Source: CAZAGD01 sp049699975 (lineage in GTDB: Bacteria > Desulfobacterota > SM23-61). From it: 10,262 nucleotides of DNA. Under the pieces are notes generated by a model that did no database searches, had not been told where the DNA came from, and was given only the letters and a program-made list of their open reading frames with translations. The position numbers and the translations under genes are program-made. Of the stretch, positions 1-6,838 are shown one piece after another; the stretch's first letter is position 1, and every line of letters begins with the position of its first letter. Where the stretch lies: positions 1 to 10,262 of the forward strand of contig JBNAWB010000131.1 in the NCBI GenBank assembly GCA_049699975.1, written 5' to 3'.

Positions 1-201
1 ATTAATTTTCCCCGCCTGGACCTAAGAGTTAACCAGCGCCTCATTTTAATGAGCCTCTCCCCCTCCGGCCTGAATTAAGCTGAAATTTAAAAAGTGATCA
101 ACGGTCAGCAACAAAACTCATTGACATCTCGGTCTCTAAAATATAAATTAGGCCAAAGAAATGTTTAGGGAAAATTTTTCGGCAAATAGGGGGAAAAGAA
201 T
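1..201. other. Left-end intergenic region upstream of the NHL-repeat gene
   Basis: No convincing coding sequence or RNA gene is visible here. Bases 40-57 form a short imperfect palindrome (CTCATT/AATGAG) with too small a loop to be a good terminator. A candidate promoter lies at 121-149 and the Shine-Dalgarno of the downstream gene lies near 189-193. The region is truncated by the window edge, so an upstream gene on either strand could end just outside it. Confidence 0.5.
121..149 (+). promoter_or_regulatory. Candidate sigma-70 promoter for the NHL-repeat gene
   Basis: A perfect -35 hexamer TTGACA lies at 121-126. With a 17-base spacer the -10 is TAAATT (144-149, 4/6 matches). With a 15-base spacer it is TATAAA (142-147, 5/6 matches). 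Either would start transcription near 155, leaving a leader of about 45 bases before the ATG at 202. Only the -35 is strong, so this is a plausible rather than certain promoter. Confidence 0.5.
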
Positions 202-1155
202 ATGGCCATATTAATGGGATCAGGTAAGTTCACTTATGAAGTTTATCCAGATTGGGCAAAATTGCCCAAAGGGTGGAGTTTCTTGGAAGTCGTGGATGTG
301 GGAGTTGATGCTCAAGATCGAGTTTATGTATTTAGTCGGGGGCTACACCCGCTAATGATATTCGATCGGGAAGGGAATTTATTAAGTGCCTGGGGAGAAG
401 GCAAATTCCAACGTCCTCACGGCCTAACGATGGGACCGCAAAATACCCTTTATTTAGTCGACGATGGAGCCCATGTCGTCCAGCATTTTACTTTTGATGG
501 CCAACTTTTATTGACCATAGGAACACCCGGAAGAGGGGCAGGTTTTATGAGTGGCCGGCCTTTCCAGCAGCCCACCAAAGTGGCCATAGATGACCGAACA
601 GGAGAACTATATATCTCGGATGGCTACGGCAATGCTCGGGTGCATAAGTTTACTTCCCAGGGGAAATACCTTTTTTCTTGGGGAGAATCGGGAACAGACC
701 CTGGTCAATTCAATTTGGTTCATAGCGTAGCTTTGGATAAAGAGGGGTTGATATATGTAGCGGACCGCGAGAACCATCGTCTGCAAGTTTTTGATAATCA
801 GGGAAAGTTTGTTAAACAATGGGTAAATATGCACCGCCCATGCGCTTTGCATATAGCAGGAAAGGAAGAGCAGTTGATTTATATAGGAGAACTTCCGCCC
901 GCTTATCCTTTTAATCAAAATTATCCTAATATTGGCGGGCGAATATCTATTTACAATTTAAAAGGCGAGCGTTTAGCCATTTTAGGTGATATACAAGCAG
1001 GCGTTCAACCTCACCAATTTCTCGCTCCCCATGGGCTAGCTGTCGATTCTCATGGAGATATTTATGTGGGTGAAGTGTCTTGGAGTTTCCGGGGCAAAAA
1101 TCTCGCGCCTCCCCAAGAGTTACCAAGTTTTCGGAAATTAGTAAAAGTAAGTTAG
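202..1155 (+). CDS. NHL-repeat six-bladed beta-propeller protein, amidating-lyase (PAL)-like
   Basis: This 317-residue protein is built of NHL repeats, with blade motifs such as the PHG-to-VDD stretch at 72-88, QPTKVAID at 123-130, the ISDGYGNARVHKF segment (138-150), VADRENHRLQVFD (186-198) and PHGLAVD (276-282). It resembles the peptidyl-alpha-hydroxyglycine alpha-amidating lyase domain of eukaryotic PAM, which cleaves peptidyl-hydroxyglycine to an amidated peptide and glyoxylate. From memory of the rat enzyme, the catalytic Arg corresponds to R46 (FSRG), the catalytic Tyr to Y142 (DGYGN), and the three zinc His to H73, H174 and H277. The Met next to the last His is replaced by Ala (A275). 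No signal peptide or membrane segment is visible, so a cytoplasmic location is inferred. The ATG has a good Shine-Dalgarno (GGGGG, about 8 bases upstream). It converges on rnpB and has no functional link to its neighbours. No monooxygenase partner is present, so the substrate is unknown; a non-catalytic or other hydrolase/lyase role is possible. Confidence 0.85.
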   Translation: MAILMGSGKFTYEVYPDWAKLPKGWSFLEVVDVGVDAQDRVYVFSRGLHPLMIFDREGNLLSAWGEGKFQRPHGLTMGPQNTLYLVDDGAHVVQHFTFDGQLLLTIGTPGRGAGFMSGRPFQQPTKVAIDDRTGELYISDGYGNARVHKFTSQGKYLFSWGESGTDPGQFNLVHSVALDKEGLIYVADRENHRLQVFDNQGKFVKQWVNMHRPCALHIAGKEEQLIYIGELPPAYPFNQNYPNIGGRISIYNLKGERLAILGDIQAGVQPHQFLAPHGLAVDSHGDIYVGEVSWSFRGKNLAPPQELPSFRKLVKVS

Positions 1156-1210
1156 TTTCTTAAAAGAAAGAAAATTTTAAAGGGGATAATAGTTAATTTA
1201 ATTAAGAATA

Positions 1211-1576
1211 GCGGAAGCGGGTCTATAAGCCGAGTTCTGTCTCTTCGGATAACCGAAGAGGGTGATCATTCATCTGGCCCTAACATTGCTGTTAGGGTCT
1301 AGCGACCTACCCGGGAACCTCGAGCGGGCCACTCTCCAACGTTCCCCTATTTGGTCTTGCTCCGGGTGGGGTTTGCCGTGCCAATCCTGTCACCAGGACT
1401 GCGGTGAGCTCTTACCTCGCCTTTTCACCCTTACCCCTCGCTAAGCTTCAGGGCGGTATGTTTTCTGTGGCACTTTCCCTGGGGTCACCCCCGGTCGCCG
1501 TTAGCGACCACCCTGCCCTCTGGAGCTCGGACTTTCCTCTCGGTTAAAACCGAGCGATCACCCGACCCCCTTCCGC
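1211..1576 (-). ncRNA. rnpB: RNase P RNA, bacterial class A
   Basis: This is the catalytic RNA that matures tRNA 5' ends. Read on the minus strand, it carries the conserved class A blocks in order: GAGGAAAGTCCGAGCTCC near the 5' end (CR-I), ACAGAAAACATACCGCC (CR-IV region), the GGTAAGAGCTCACCGC block, GGTTCCCGGGTAGGTCGCT (P15 region), and AGAACTCGGCTTATAG near the 3' end (CR-V). P1 is formed by GCGGAAG at the 5' end pairing with CTTCCGC at the 3' end, continuing with GGGTC/GACCC. Clear hairpins include P18 (1278-1297, 8 bp closed by a GCAA tetraloop) and P19 (1241-1260, 8 bp). The ends were set by the P1 pairing, giving about 366 nt, typical of class A. The 5' end lies 4 bases after the RNase HI stop codon, so it has no room for an independent promoter outside that gene. 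No clear intrinsic terminator follows the 3' end in the 55 bases shared with the convergent NHL gene. Confidence 0.97.
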
Positions 1577-1580
1577 ATAT

Positions 1581-2108
1581 TTATCGGCGCGCCTGGCCGA
1601 CTTTTTCTAAGATAGCTTCTTTGGCCAGTTTATCGGCGCGTTTATTTTTTTCTCTTTCTATATAATTTATAATATATTTGGGGAAGTTAAGCAATAGGTT
1701 GCGCACTTCCGCGTTTAAAGTCTTTAATCCTAAATTTCTTACCTTATAGTCCCCTTGAAGCTGGCGAACTACCAGCTCTGAATCCATGAATATTTTTATC
1801 TGCTTTGGTTTAAACTGTCTTGCTTTTTCTAAGGCCAAAATTAAGGCTTTATATTCAGCCGCATTATTAGTAGTTTTTCCCAAAAAATATTTCTCTTCTT
1901 TGATAATCTGGCCTTGAGCATCGGTAAAAACTATACCGGCTCCAGCTGCGCCCGGGTTTCCTTGGGCGGCCCCATCTGTATAAATAAATAGTTCATTTAT
2001 GTCTGTGGAGTTATCCTTGGGGGGAGAATTAATATAAGGTAGTTCTTGCGGCCGCATATCTAAGGAGCTGGTTTTATTCTTCATTTTCTTGGAAAGAGGA
2101 TTATTCAA
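1581..2108 (-). CDS. rnhA: Ribonuclease HI family protein
   Basis: The protein should cleave the RNA strand of RNA-DNA hybrids (R-loops, Okazaki primers) with two metal ions. The catalytic set is visible: D45 in FIYTDGAAQGNPG (41-53), E85 in NNAAEYKALILALE (81-94), D109 in IFMDSELVV (106-114) and D159 in the NKRADKLAKEA segment (155-165). Total length is 175 residues. The core starts near residue 39, and the first 38 residues are polar and probably disordered; they do not look like the dsRNA-binding domain of eukaryotic RNase H1. The given start is a TTG with no recognisable Shine-Dalgarno. Met 9 and Met 18 are no better, so the exact start is uncertain, but the catalytic domain is intact from any of them. 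It follows the zinc-ribbon gene by 35 bases and ends 4 bases before rnpB, which suggests co-transcription with both. It is RNase HI type, not HII; assigning rnhA rather than a second RNase HI paralogue is an inference. Confidence 0.93.
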   Translation of the reverse strand: MNNPLSKKMKNKTSSLDMRPQELPYINSPPKDNSTDINELFIYTDGAAQGNPGAAGAGIVFTDAQGQIIKEEKYFLGKTTNNAAEYKALILALEKARQFKPKQIKIFMDSELVVRQLQGDYKVRNLGLKTLNAEVRNLLLNFPKYIINYIEREKNKRADKLAKEAILEKVGQARR

Positions 2109-2143
2109 TTTGCGTATCTTAGGGGAAGGTGGACAGGGGGGGA

Positions 2144-2872
2144 TTAAGTCTCTGGCCCTTTATCCCGTCCGTTTTCCCAAAATAAAATCCGACTGCAATT
2201 AGGACAGACGATAAGGCTTTCTTGCTTTTGCAATTCAATGAACAACTGCGGTCTAATATTCATATAGCAAGCCTGGCATACACCATTTTGCACGCTGACA
2301 ATGGCTAACCCTTGCCGTCTTTCCAAAATGCGGTGATACTTTTGCAAAAGATCAGGGGGAATCTCTTTTTCTTTTTCCTGCCGCTGGCGTAACTCTTCCG
2401 CCATTTCTTTATCGAAAGAAGCCATCCTCTGTTTAAGTTCGGTAACTTGGCTCTGATACTCTTTCCGCCGCGCTTCCAATTTCCTTTCTGCTTGTTGCAG
2501 ATTTTTCTGCAGTTCCTCGATCTGTTCTAAAAGAGCCAGGATTTCTTCTTCCCTCTGGCGATTAAGCTTCTTGGCATTCTCAATTTCTTTCAATACGGCC
2601 TGGTATTCTTTATTGGTTTTTATCTCAAATACCCGGGCCTCAGTCTTTTTGATGCGGGCCACCTCCTCTTCCAATTCTCTTTCTTTATGTCGCCGCTCTT
2701 TTTGGAGTTTTTCTAATTCTGCTCTTTGGGCAATTACTTTATTCTCCTCTTTTTTGAAATCCTCTTCCAATAAGGCCAAGCGCTGAGGGATTTCTTCTTT
2801 TTCCTTTTCCATTTTCTGAATGCGTAAGTCTACCACTTGGAGGGCTGCCAACTTTTCTAAATTTCCTCGCAA
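2144..2872 (-). CDS. Coiled-coil C4 zinc-ribbon protein
   Basis: The 242-residue protein has a long, highly charged coiled coil (about residues 8-180, rich in E, K, Q and R), then a C-terminal zinc ribbon with ligands C199-x2-C202 and C223-x2-C226. The TNKEYQAVLKEIE segment at 86-98 is typical of the CT398/DUF164-like zinc-ribbon family (C4-type, zf-RING_7). These proteins are widespread, often sit next to rnpB, rpoD or NIF3-family genes, and have no firmly established function; a role in nucleic-acid or assembly contacts is only inferred. The start is TTG at 2872, chosen because a perfect AGGAGG (2881-2886) sits 8 bases upstream. A terminator-like hairpin ends one base before that Shine-Dalgarno, so expression may depend on read-through (see 2888-2920). 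It probably forms a transcription unit with the RNase HI gene and rnpB. Confidence 0.9.
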   Translation of the reverse strand: MRGNLEKLAALQVVDLRIQKMEKEKEEIPQRLALLEEDFKKEENKVIAQRAELEKLQKERRHKERELEEEVARIKKTEARVFEIKTNKEYQAVLKEIENAKKLNRQREEEILALLEQIEELQKNLQQAERKLEARRKEYQSQVTELKQRMASFDKEMAEELRQRQEKEKEIPPDLLQKYHRILERRQGLAIVSVQNGVCQACYMNIRPQLFIELQKQESLIVCPNCSRILFWENGRDKGPET

Positions 2873-2887
2873 TTGTTTTTCCTCCTG

Positions 2888-2920
2888 AAAAAAAAGTGCA
2901 CCCCGAGAGGTGCACTTTTT
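2888..2920 (-). terminator. Intrinsic terminator or attenuator between tRNA and zinc-ribbon gene
   Basis: On the minus strand, a GTGCACC/GGTGCAC 7-bp stem, extended by A5/T5 pairs to 12 bp, encloses a 6-base loop and is followed by a run of eight T (2888-2895). This is a textbook rho-independent terminator for the upstream tRNA transcript. The stem is nearly symmetrical and could also act on the plus strand, though no plus-strand gene precedes it. The T run is followed by one base and then the AGGAGG of the zinc-ribbon gene, an arrangement that fits attenuation or partial read-through. Confidence 0.88.
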
Positions 2921-2990
2921 AATTTTTCGCCCGAAGCATAAAGGGGGCTAATTTTTTTATTTATGATCTTTGTTTTGAACATAGAATTGT

Positions 2991-3066
2991 TGGTGGGCCC
3001 ACCTGGGTTCGAACCAGGGACCTTCCGGTTATGAGCCGGTGGCTCTTCCCGCTGAGCTATGGGCCC
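2991..3066 (-). tRNA. tRNA with CAU anticodon (elongator Met or Ile2)
   Basis: A complete 76-nt cloverleaf is visible, with the 3' CCA encoded (2991-2993). The acceptor stem is GGGCCCA/TGGGCCC. The D stem is GCTC/GAGC around an 8-base loop. The anticodon loop is CTCATAA, giving anticodon CAT. The T stem is CCTGG/CCAGG around TTCGAAC. The outermost anticodon-stem pair (27-43) is an A-A mismatch. The acceptor stem starts G1-C72, and 61-63 has no initiator-type run of three GC pairs in the anticodon stem just above the loop, so it is not tRNA-fMet. CAT could be elongator Met or, after lysidine modification by TilS, Ile2 reading AUA; sequence alone does not settle this. It lies in the 315-base gap between rpoD and the zinc-ribbon gene and has its own candidate promoter. 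Confidence 0.96.
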
Positions 3067-3074
3067 TAAAAATT

Positions 3075-3103
3075 AAAATACCTTGTTCCCTACTGATTGT
3101 CAA
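3075..3103 (-). promoter_or_regulatory. Candidate sigma-70 promoter of the tRNA
   Basis: On the minus strand a perfect -35 TTGACA (3098-3103) is followed by a 17-base spacer and TATTTT (3075-3080, 4/6 matches to TATAAT). Transcription would start about 2-3 bases before the mature tRNA 5' end, so the pre-tRNA leader would be extremely short. It lies about 85 bases after the rpoD stop codon and would make the tRNA independent of rpoD. The rest of the 3067-3186 gap is AT-rich and holds only weak inverted repeats. Confidence 0.65.
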
Positions 3104-3186
3104 TGCCTCTGGCCAACTGGCCACCTTTATTATTTTGAAAACAATAATATTTTTAATAAATTAATCGTAAAAAATATTTGGCCATT

Positions 3187-4950
3187 TCATCCTTCCACAA
3201 AAGCCCTTAGTTTCTTAGAGCGGGAAGGATGCCGCAACTTACGGAGAGCTTTGGCCTCAATCTGTCTAATACGTTCCCGAGTGACATCAAAATTCTGACC
3301 TACTTCTTCCAAGGTATGATCGGCCTTCTCATCAATACCAAACCGCATTTTGAGCACTTTTTCTTCCCGGGGCGTAAGCGTAGCCAAAACCTTCCTGGTC
3401 TGTTCGGAAAGATTTAGTTGCACTACGGCTTCCGCTGGGGAGACGACTTTTTTATCTTCGATGAAATCTCCCAAGTAGCTATCTTCATCTTCGCCAATGG
3501 GGGTATCCAAAGAAATAGGTTCTTTGGCAATCTTTAATACTTTGCGCACTTTGTCTAAAGAAAAATCCATCCGCTCGGCGATCTCTTCTGGCGTTGGTTC
3601 CCGGCCCAATTCCTGGACTAACATGCGCGAAGTGCGAATGAGTTTGTTGATAGTTTCAATCATGTGCACGGGAATGCGAATGGTCCGCGCTTGATCAGCT
3701 ATGGCGCGAGTTATGGACTGGCGAATCCACCAGGTGGCATAAGTGCTGAACTTATAGCCTCTTTGATATTCAAACTTTTCGACGGCCTTCATTAGCCCTA
3801 TATTTCCTTCTTGGATAAGATCTAAGAACTGGAGGCCACGGTTGGTGTATTTTTTAGCAATGGAGACGACCAAGCGCAGATTGGCTTTAATAAGTTCATT
3901 TTTAGCTAATTCCGCTTTAGTTTCTCCACTTTTTACAGCCTCCAATGTTCGTTTCAGTTCTTCTACGGAGAGATTAGATTCGGCTTCTACCCGGCGAATT
4001 TTCCGTTGGCCGTTTTTAACCACCCGTTCATATTCTTCGATATCCTCTTTGCGCACTCCTGCCTTGCGCAGAGTTCGCTTGTATTCTTCTGGGCTTTTCT
4101 TGCGCAAACGCAAAAGTTTTTGGATCTGATCCAAGGGCAGGTTAGTTTGTTTTTGGATCCAGTTCTGGCATTCTAAGATTTCTGCTTCAGCTTTATCGAC
4201 TCGTTCCGCCAATCCTTTGAGTTTTTGCACGATCTTATCTATATGTTTAGTCTTTAAGTTTATATCCTTAAGGAGAGAAACAATTTTTTCTTTATTTTCC
4301 TGCCATTTCTTCTCTAATTGAGCCTGAATTATGGGGCTTAATTTTTCTTTTTCTAATTTGGCTTTAATCTGGCGATTGCGTTCGTTCAGCCTTTTGATCT
4401 GGTCAATTAGGGTGAGAATCCTTTGCACATTGAATTCTTCTTCTTCTAAGAAATAATCCTCTTCTAAGTCTGAAGCTAATTCTTTAGCCTTGATTTTTTT
4501 GGAACGTAGTCTTTCTCCAAATTGAATTATTTCTTTGATGGTTAAAGGAGAATTAAGTACCGCATTGATTACTTCTTTTTCTCCTTCTTCGATACGTTTG
4601 GCAATTTCTACTTCCCCTTCCCGCGTGAGCAAAGAGACAGACCCCATCTCCCGCAGATACATATAAACTGGATCAACTGCTTTCCCCACACCTTCTGCTT
4701 CTAAATCTAATTCCTCTTCTAAGGGGAAAGGTTCCAATTCTTCAGCTTGTTTACTAACTTTTACCTTGTGGGCCGCGTCAACAACCTCTATATCCATCTC
4801 TCCGAACATCATCATCAGATCGTCAATTTGGTCGGAAGAGACAACATCCGCGGGCAGAAGATCGTTTACTTCATCATAAGTTAAAAATCCTTTTTCTTTA
4901 CCTAAATTTATAAGTTGTTTAACTTTTTCCATTTCTTCTTCTTTTGCCAT
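3187..4950 (-). CDS. rpoD: Primary RNA polymerase sigma factor (sigma-70, RpoD)
   Basis: This is the housekeeping sigma subunit that directs RNA polymerase to -35/-10 promoters. The 587 residues contain region 1.1 (about 1-65), region 1.2 (DPVYMYLREMG, 93-103), region 2 (about 351-421, with LIQEGNIGLMKAVEKF and the -10-contacting YATWWIRQSITRAIADQ), region 3 (about 430-500) and region 4 (about 515-580, with the helix-turn-helix VTRERIRQIEAKALRKLR). A charged, helical, non-conserved region of about 220 residues (125-345) separates 1.2 from 2, as in proteobacterial RpoD and unlike the short Firmicute SigA. The ATG has a good Shine-Dalgarno (GAGGTG, 7 bases upstream). It follows dnaG by 25 bases and is surely co-transcribed with it. 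The two near-consensus promoters in this window match the specificity expected of this sigma factor. Confidence 0.98.
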   Translation of the reverse strand: MAKEEEMEKVKQLINLGKEKGFLTYDEVNDLLPADVVSSDQIDDLMMMFGEMDIEVVDAAHKVKVSKQAEELEPFPLEEELDLEAEGVGKAVDPVYMYLREMGSVSLLTREGEVEIAKRIEEGEKEVINAVLNSPLTIKEIIQFGERLRSKKIKAKELASDLEEDYFLEEEEFNVQRILTLIDQIKRLNERNRQIKAKLEKEKLSPIIQAQLEKKWQENKEKIVSLLKDINLKTKHIDKIVQKLKGLAERVDKAEAEILECQNWIQKQTNLPLDQIQKLLRLRKKSPEEYKRTLRKAGVRKEDIEEYERVVKNGQRKIRRVEAESNLSVEELKRTLEAVKSGETKAELAKNELIKANLRLVVSIAKKYTNRGLQFLDLIQEGNIGLMKAVEKFEYQRGYKFSTYATWWIRQSITRAIADQARTIRIPVHMIETINKLIRTSRMLVQELGREPTPEEIAERMDFSLDKVRKVLKIAKEPISLDTPIGEDEDSYLGDFIEDKKVVSPAEAVVQLNLSEQTRKVLATLTPREEKVLKMRFGIDEKADHTLEEVGQNFDVTRERIRQIEAKALRKLRHPSRSKKLRAFVEG

Positions 4951-4975
4951 AGCAATTCACCTCTCCTCTGGCCTA

Positions 4976-6832
4976 TTAACTTGCCGGGGTTATAAATTGA
5001 TCGATAGATTCTTTCGCCCAATTTTTTTGTTCTTGCAGAAGTCTTTGTTTGCGTAAAAGTAATTCCTTGATGCCGGAAACATCTCCCGCACCACTTTTCC
5101 CTTCCTGAATCCGGTGCCGAATCTCTTCATCTACGCGTTTAATTTCTTTCTGTAAGCGCTGGAAGCAAAATCTACGCCAGCAATCGTGCAGCATACGTTC
5201 GGGGTCAGTGATACTTTCTTCGGTCAAAAGGAGCTCGGAGACTAAATCTCTTGCCTCAGCATCTTCTAATTGGTCCAAGAAATTATGGATTTCGAACTCT
5301 TTTTGGTTCTTCCAAAAGCGAATTATCTCCTGAGCTAATTTTTGAAAACAGGGATTTTCAAATCTTTCCTCCCGCAGCAGACGCTCTATTTGGGGCATTA
5401 AATAGCTCTTGGAGAGCATGAGTTGTAAGAGGACTCTTTCATGAGCCGGCCCACTGCTGGCAGGCAGAGATTCTGTTCCTATCGCCTCCATCTTGGCCCG
5501 TTCTTTCAGTTGACTGCGGATTTGGGATTCCTTTAGGCCTAATTTATTGGCCATTAACTCTACATAGAGATTCTGCTCTAAAGGATCTTTTAATTGTTGC
5601 CAAGCTGGCATGAGTTCTCGAAGCACGCGCACTTTTCCTTCCACAGTCGCTATTCCATGGCGCCGGATAGCCTCGCCTAATAAATATTCCATGAGGGGAA
5701 GAGCCTTAGTAATAACTTTTTCCAACCCGCTTCGTTTCTCCTGGCGAATAAAACTATCCGGATCGAATCCAGACGGTAAGGAAGCAATCTTCAGTGACAT
5801 ACCTTCTTGTAAAAAAAGGTCTAAACTGCGCTGCGTGGCCTTTTGGCCGCCTTCGTCAGCATCAAAGATCAGGATAGCTTCTGCGGTGTAACGGCTCAAC
5901 AGGTTAACCTGGGCGGAAGTAAGGGCCGTACCTAAAGAAGCTACCACATTTCTAATCCCTTCTTGAAAAAGAGAAAGTAGGTCCATGTATCCTTCGACTA
6001 TTAAAGCCCGACCCTGCTCCCGGATGGCTTTTTGGGCAATATGGAGGCCATATAGTACATGCCCCTTGCGGTAGATTGGCGACTCCGGGGAATTTATATA
6101 CTTAGGAACATACTGATCTGCCTCGGGAGTGGGTTCAGCAACGATGCGGCCTCCAAATCCGCATACTTTGCCTCCGACTGTAAAAATGGGAAAGATTATG
6201 CGGGAACGGAAACGGTCATAGTAACCGGTTTCACCCTCGCCATCTTTTCCTTCTTGCCGCGGAATTATTAGGCCTAAAGTTTGGGCATTTTTTAACGATA
6301 CACCTTGTTCTTTCAAAAAGCCGACCAAAGAATCCCAAGCCGAAGGAGCAAAACCTAATCTGCATAATTCAATAATCTCTGCGGAAATGCCTCTTTTAGC
6401 TAAATACCTTCTGCCTTCTTCACCCTCTTTTTCAGAGATAAGCAGGTGATGGTAAAATTTACAGGCTAATTCATTAATGGCAAATAAATTTTCTTGTAAA
6501 CTGCGGCGAATTTTTTCAGCCGCCGATAACTCCCGCATCGGCAGAGAAATCCCGTACCTTTGAGCCAAAGTTTTAACCGCTTCCAGAAAGCTTGAATTAT
6601 TCAGGCGCATAAGAAAATTAAAGACATTTCCTCCGGCTCCACAACCAAAACAATGAAAGATGCCCTTTTCCTCGTTAACTGTAAAAGAAGGAGTCCGTTC
6701 GGCATGGAAAGGACAAAGACCAAGATAATTTTTTCCTGATTTTTTCAAAGACACAAAATCAGAAACCACTTCCAAGATACTCGCTCTTTCCCGGATTTCT
6801 TTAATTTTTTCTGGAGAGATGAAATCTTTCAT
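4976..6832 (-). CDS. dnaG: DNA primase DnaG
   Basis: DnaG synthesises RNA primers at the replication fork in partnership with the DnaB helicase. The 618-residue protein has the three expected parts. The N-terminal CHC2 zinc finger has ligands C40, H43, C61 and C64 (LCPFHAERTPSF, HCFGCGAGG). The RNA polymerase core includes the basic YDRFRSRIIFPI motif (205-216) and the Toprim acidic residues E280 (VEGYMD) and D324/D326 (IFDADEGG). The C-terminal helicase-interacting region (about 460-618) is more variable. The length is normal for bacterial primases. Only 6 bases separate its ATG from the mutS2 stop codon and no clear Shine-Dalgarno precedes it, which suggests translational coupling to mutS2. 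It lies directly upstream of rpoD, as in E. coli. Confidence 0.98.
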   Translation of the reverse strand: MKDFISPEKIKEIRERASILEVVSDFVSLKKSGKNYLGLCPFHAERTPSFTVNEEKGIFHCFGCGAGGNVFNFLMRLNNSSFLEAVKTLAQRYGISLPMRELSAAEKIRRSLQENLFAINELACKFYHHLLISEKEGEEGRRYLAKRGISAEIIELCRLGFAPSAWDSLVGFLKEQGVSLKNAQTLGLIIPRQEGKDGEGETGYYDRFRSRIIFPIFTVGGKVCGFGGRIVAEPTPEADQYVPKYINSPESPIYRKGHVLYGLHIAQKAIREQGRALIVEGYMDLLSLFQEGIRNVVASLGTALTSAQVNLLSRYTAEAILIFDADEGGQKATQRSLDLFLQEGMSLKIASLPSGFDPDSFIRQEKRSGLEKVITKALPLMEYLLGEAIRRHGIATVEGKVRVLRELMPAWQQLKDPLEQNLYVELMANKLGLKESQIRSQLKERAKMEAIGTESLPASSGPAHERVLLQLMLSKSYLMPQIERLLREERFENPCFQKLAQEIIRFWKNQKEFEIHNFLDQLEDAEARDLVSELLLTEESITDPERMLHDCWRRFCFQRLQKEIKRVDEEIRHRIQEGKSGAGDVSGIKELLLRKQRLLQEQKNWAKESIDQFITPAS

Positions 6833-6838
6833 GGATTT

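Noticed and set aside
1156..1210. Short inverted repeat TTTCT/AGAAA as a bidirectional terminator between the NHL gene and rnpB
   Set aside because: The stem is only about 5 AT-rich base pairs without a directly following T run on either strand, so it cannot be supported as a terminator.
1262..1444. Open frame of 60 codons on the plus strand
   Set aside because: It lies entirely inside rnpB on the opposite strand and reflects the structured RNA sequence.
3107..3152. GGCC-AACT-GGCC palindrome and TATTATT/AATAATA repeat downstream of rpoD
   Set aside because: Neither is followed by a T run on the minus strand, and the first lies just upstream of the tRNA promoter; both may be chance.
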